Shown here: positions 6,659 to 9,397 of the stretch, piece by piece
Position numbering within the stretch: the stretch's first letter is position 1
Layout: the number at the start of each line of letters is the position of its first letter
From: Myxococcales bacterium
GTDB taxonomy: Bacteria > Myxococcota > Polyangia > Polyangiales > Polyangiaceae
Assembly: GCA_020430865.1 (NCBI GenBank)
Contig: JAGQIY010001348.1
Span: 1-9,397, forward strand
DNA length: 9,397 nucleotides
Direction of reading: 5' to 3'
Program-made: the position numbers and the translations under genes
Notes under the pieces: generated by a model
The model's input: the letters and a program-made list of their open reading frames with translations, nothing else
Databases searched by the model: none
Told to the model about the DNA's origin: nothing

Positions 6659-8890
6659 GTGGGCTCTCCAGCTGCTCTCGCCACGGGCGCGACCTTCGAG
6701 GATTACCGGGTGCTCGGCATGCTCGCGACCGGGCACATGGGAGCCATCTACAACGTCGAGGAGCTGGAGTCCGGACGTCAGCGTGCGCTCAAGCTGATCC
6801 ACTCCCACGTGATCGCCCCTGGGTTCGATCCGGCGGAGTTCGATCGCGTGCTGCGGTCCGGGAGGGAGCTCGACCGCGAGCACTATGTGGAGGTGTTTCG
6901 CACGGGGGTGCGTGCTGCGGATGCGACCCCGTGGTTCGTCATGCAGCTCTTGCGCGGGGAGAACGGTAGCGCGCGGGTGCGGAGCAAGGGACCGCTGTCC
7001 GCTCCCCACGTGATCGAGCTGTTCGATCAGAGCTGTCGGGCGCTTCAGAAGGCGCATCAGAGGCGTGAGGCACACGGGGACCTGAAGCCTGAGAACTTCT
7101 TCTTCGCCTCGGCTCGTCGCGTGGGCATGGCCTTCTCGATCAACCTGCTCGACTTCGGCGTGGCGCGCTTCGTCGACACGGGTGAGAAGCTCTGGAAGGC
7201 CCCCGAGCAGTCCGCCGGGCGAGGGCAGGATCCGCGCATCGATGTCTGGGCGCTCGGCCTCGTCGGCTTCTTCATGCTGACTGGGCGCAGCTTCTGGGAT
7301 GCTCCGGACGCAACGGATCCCACCCACGGCGCCGCGGTGATCCCACCTGCGGGCCACGCAGCCGCGACCCTCGACGCCGCGTTGCCGTATCCCCAGGCTT
7401 TCGACACCTGGTTCTCCAAGTGCGTGCACGTCGATCCCGACGCGCGCTTCGAGAACGCGGCGGCGGTGCTCAAGGGGCTGCGCAAGGTGTTGGCGGGCGT
7501 GCCCCTGGATGCTGCCGCCAGACGCGTGCATTCGATCCTCGGAGCCCAGAGCCAGGCGGTCACGGTTCCAGAGCCCGAACGCGCCGCCCCTGGTCGTCCG
7601 AGCTTTCCGGGTAGCGTTCCCGCAAGCGTGGCACAGGGACCCTCGACCCTGTCAGCCCCGAGTGGTGTGCCCACGCAAGCTGACAGTCTGGCGGCGCCGA
7701 CCCAGCTTCCGGCAACCCAGATCCCCTCGACCGAGATCCCGGAGACGCGAGCCGCCGCTACCCAGCAGGTCGTCGGCACGAGCAGCAAGGGGACGCAGGC
7801 GATGGGCGTCTTCGACCCCGCGCTCGCGCAGACGGAGCTTGGCGGATCCGCCGTCCAGGGCACAGCGTTGATCCCTGCGGTAATGGATGTGGCCCCGCCC
7901 CGCCCGCCTTCCCCGAGCGCTGCCGAGCTCGCCGCAACCGTGGCCGCGCAGCCGTCTTTCGCGGGCGCCGCAGGGTCGCATTCCGCGACGGGCTCGCCGG
8001 GCTCTGCGCCGCCGTCGAGTTCTCAGGCGGTCAGCGCTCCGAGCGTCGTTCGGGGCGGGTCCAGCGCGATGGCGAAGGGCGCCCTCGGTGGCTGCGCGAT
8101 CGGCGCGCTCGGCATCGCCGTTGGTGGTGGCTTGGTGCTGGTGGTCCTGGTGGTCGTCATCGTCGTCGTCGCGAGCAGCGACGGTTCGAACACCGTGGCG
8201 GCGACGGGCGGTGCTCTGCGCACGCCAGTCATCGGAGACCAGGCGGAGATCCGCGAGGAGCTGAAGATCGACCTCGAGGCCAACGGCAAGCAAGTGAAGC
8301 TCGCCAGCTCCTCTCAGCGTCGAGTCCAGGTGCTGAGCGTCGAGGGCAACACGCCGAGTCGGATGCAAGTCGAGTACGTCATCGAGCGCAACGAGACCAA
8401 CGGGAAGGCCGAGACCAGCGCAGCTCAGGGCCAGACCTTCATCGTCGACGTCAGTCGCGGTCAGAAGGAGATCGTCACCGCCGCTGGCCAGGCGCCCAGC
8501 GCTGCCCAGCTCAAGGACGTCAAGGACGACGACCTCGGCGTTGGCCCGGTGTCGTTTCTGCCCGACTCCGAGTTCAAGGTGGGGCAGTCGTTGCCGATGC
8601 CGGCTAGCCTCGTCCCCACGGGGGCGCAGCTGGAACGCGGCACACTGACCTATACCGGCACCAAGGACCAGGGCGGCTCGAAGGTGGCGACCTTCGACCT
8701 CAGCCTCGATATGCGGGATGAACGGGACGTGGTGAAGATTGCCTCGAAGCTGAGCGGAACGATGGAACTCGACGTGAGCACCTCCAGGCTACTGCTGGTC
8801 ACCATGAAGGGCCCGCTGAGCGCCTCTGGCGGAGGCAGCGGCAGCGGCTTCATGACCTACACCGCCCGCTACTCCTACACCGATCGCTGA
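6659..8890 (+). CDS. Transmembrane Hanks-type Ser/Thr protein kinase with unassigned extracytoplasmic domain
   Basis: 743 aa. The kinase domain spans about 16-280: glycine loop G20-LATGHMG28, beta-3 Lys45 (RALK), catalytic loop HGDLKPEN 139-146 (D141, K143, N146), DFG 165-167, APE 181-183 and D195 in DVWALG. The set suggests an active kinase of the non-RD type (HGD instead of HRD). The alpha-C glutamate is not obvious, and the DFG-to-APE segment is short, lacking the usual GTPxYMAPE form. A Pro/Ala/Ser/Thr-rich linker (about 290-470) contains repeated Thr-Gln/Thr-Glu. One very hydrophobic helix (about 477-505) follows, then a roughly 238-residue outer domain I do not recognise, rich in short beta-like stretches. 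The kinase should phosphorylate cytosolic proteins in response to a periplasmic or membrane cue. It is divergent from the FHA-containing redox operon, which suggests but does not prove a link. GTG 6659 is the first usable start after an in-frame TAG at 6647; the fold begins about 15 residues later. Confidence 0.88.
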   Translation: MGSPAALATGATFEDYRVLGMLATGHMGAIYNVEELESGRQRALKLIHSHVIAPGFDPAEFDRVLRSGRELDREHYVEVFRTGVRAADATPWFVMQLLRGENGSARVRSKGPLSAPHVIELFDQSCRALQKAHQRREAHGDLKPENFFFASARRVGMAFSINLLDFGVARFVDTGEKLWKAPEQSAGRGQDPRIDVWALGLVGFFMLTGRSFWDAPDATDPTHGAAVIPPAGHAAATLDAALPYPQAFDTWFSKCVHVDPDARFENAAAVLKGLRKVLAGVPLDAAARRVHSILGAQSQAVTVPEPERAAPGRPSFPGSVPASVAQGPSTLSAPSGVPTQADSLAAPTQLPATQIPSTEIPETRAAATQQVVGTSSKGTQAMGVFDPALAQTELGGSAVQGTALIPAVMDVAPPRPPSPSAAELAATVAAQPSFAGAAGSHSATGSPGSAPPSSSQAVSAPSVVRGGSSAMAKGALGGCAIGALGIAVGGGLVLVVLVVVIVVVASSDGSNTVAATGGALRTPVIGDQAEIREELKIDLEANGKQVKLASSSQRRVQVLSVEGNTPSRMQVEYVIERNETNGKAETSAAQGQTFIVDVSRGQKEIVTAAGQAPSAAQLKDVKDDDLGVGPVSFLPDSEFKVGQSLPMPASLVPTGAQLERGTLTYTGTKDQGGSKVATFDLSLDMRDERDVVKIASKLSGTMELDVSTSRLLLVTMKGPLSASGGGSGSGFMTYTARYSYTDR

Positions 8891-8953
8891 GGGGCTTGGT
8901 CGGAGCGCCGCCGAACGCTTCCCTGGGGAGACGCCCGGCGCGCCTGGCTCGGC
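8891..8953. other. Convergent intergenic spacer with a weak hairpin
   Basis: 63 bp between the stop of the kinase gene and the stop of acsA. GCGCCG (8905-8910) can pair with CGGCGC (8936-8941) around a loop that itself folds weakly. There is no T-tract on either strand, so intrinsic termination is only a possibility; Rho-dependent ends are equally likely. Confidence 0.2.
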
Positions 8954-9397
8954 CTACTCTTCGTCTCCGCGCAGCTTGGCTATCACCGACAGGTCTTCCA
9001 GCGTGGACATGTCCCCCTGAGTCTCGCGGCCGGCCGCGACGTCCTTGAGCAGCCGACGCATGATCTTGCCGCTACGGGTCTTTGGCAGAGCGTCGGCGAA
9101 GCGCACCTCTGCGGGGCGGGCGAACTTGCCGATTTCTTCGCCGACGTGTGCCTTGAGCTGCGTCCCGAGCTCGGCGCTCGGGGTGAAGCCTGGCTTCAGG
9201 GTCACGAAGACCACGAGGGCCTGCCCGGTCAGGTCATCGGGGCGCGCGACCGCGGCGGCTTCGGCGACCGACGCGTGGCTCACCAGCGCGCTCTCGATCT
9301 CCGCCGTTCCGATGCGGTGACCCGACACGTTGAGCACGTCGTCGATGCGGCCGATCACCGTGAAGTAGTTGTCCTGATCGCGGTTTGCGCCGTCGCC
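8954..9397 (-). CDS. acsA: Acetyl-CoA synthetase, AMP-forming, C-terminal part (5' end outside window)
   Basis: The last 147 residues of AMP-forming acetyl-CoA synthetase, which converts acetate, ATP and CoA to acetyl-CoA, AMP and PPi in the cytosol. Seen: the hinge region [20 protein letters not shown] (window residues 16-35), which in this family contacts ATP and CoA, and [13 protein letters not shown] (105-117). The latter holds the catalytic lysine (window residue 111) of the adenylation half-reaction, which in many bacteria is acetylated by Pat-type enzymes and reactivated by sirtuin. The end ([13 protein letters not shown], then a short acidic tail) matches the normal C-terminus of the family, so it is complete at this end. 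The catalytic adenylation domain lies beyond 9397. It is convergent with the kinase gene and appears to be a separate housekeeping unit. Confidence 0.95.
   Translation of the reverse strand, partial: GDGANRDQDNYFTVIGRIDDVLNVSGHRIGTAEIESALVSHASVAEAAAVARPDDLTGQALVVFVTLKPGFTPSAELGTQLKAHVGEEIGKFARPAEVRFADALPKTRSGKIMRRLLKDVAAGRETQGDMSTLEDLSVIAKLRGDEE

Noticed and set aside
8891..8953. Strong bidirectional intrinsic terminator between kinase and acsA
   Set aside because: Only a weak interrupted stem and no T-run on either strand; kept as a low-confidence spacer note.

Overview
The window is GC-rich, densely coded DNA. It carries a Hanks-type Ser/Thr kinase, FHA domains fused to an enzyme, and a multiheme cytochrome. 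This combination suggests a myxobacterium (Myxococcota, perhaps Polyangia), but that is inferred from gene style, not from a marker gene. No RNA gene, mobile element or CRISPR array was seen.

Layout. Three minus-strand genes form a tight operon read from about 6482 down past position 1. The first is an NirB/rubredoxin-reductase-like FAD oxidoreductase with three C-terminal FHA domains (6482-3972). The second is a protein with a 2x[4Fe-4S] head, two cyclic-nucleotide-binding-like (CNB) domains and a DmsB-like 4x[4Fe-4S] tail (3975-2182, 4-bp overlap). The third is a membrane cytochrome with two transmembrane His-x13-His helices and five CXXCH c-heme motifs (2189 to beyond position 1, 8-bp overlap). 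A 176-bp divergent intergenic region holds a perfect 17-bp palindrome (6529-6545). Beyond it, on the plus strand, lies a transmembrane Ser/Thr protein kinase with a large extracytoplasmic domain (6659-8890). Convergent to it is the 3' end of acetyl-CoA synthetase (8954-9397, minus).

How the genes may work together (inference). NAD(P)H would be oxidised by the cytosolic flavoprotein. Electrons would pass through the iron-sulfur fusion protein to two b hemes stacked across the membrane, then to five c hemes in the periplasm. That describes a NAD(P)H-to-periplasm electron conduit, possibly interacting with the quinone pool. Its terminal acceptor and any further subunits would lie beyond position 1.

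The operon is unusual because signalling-type modules (two CNB, three FHA) are fused into redox proteins, and all five appear to have lost the ligand-binding arginine of their families. The divergent kinase has a Thr-Gln/Thr-Glu-rich linker and may be linked in regulation or function. I know of no characterised system with this composition.
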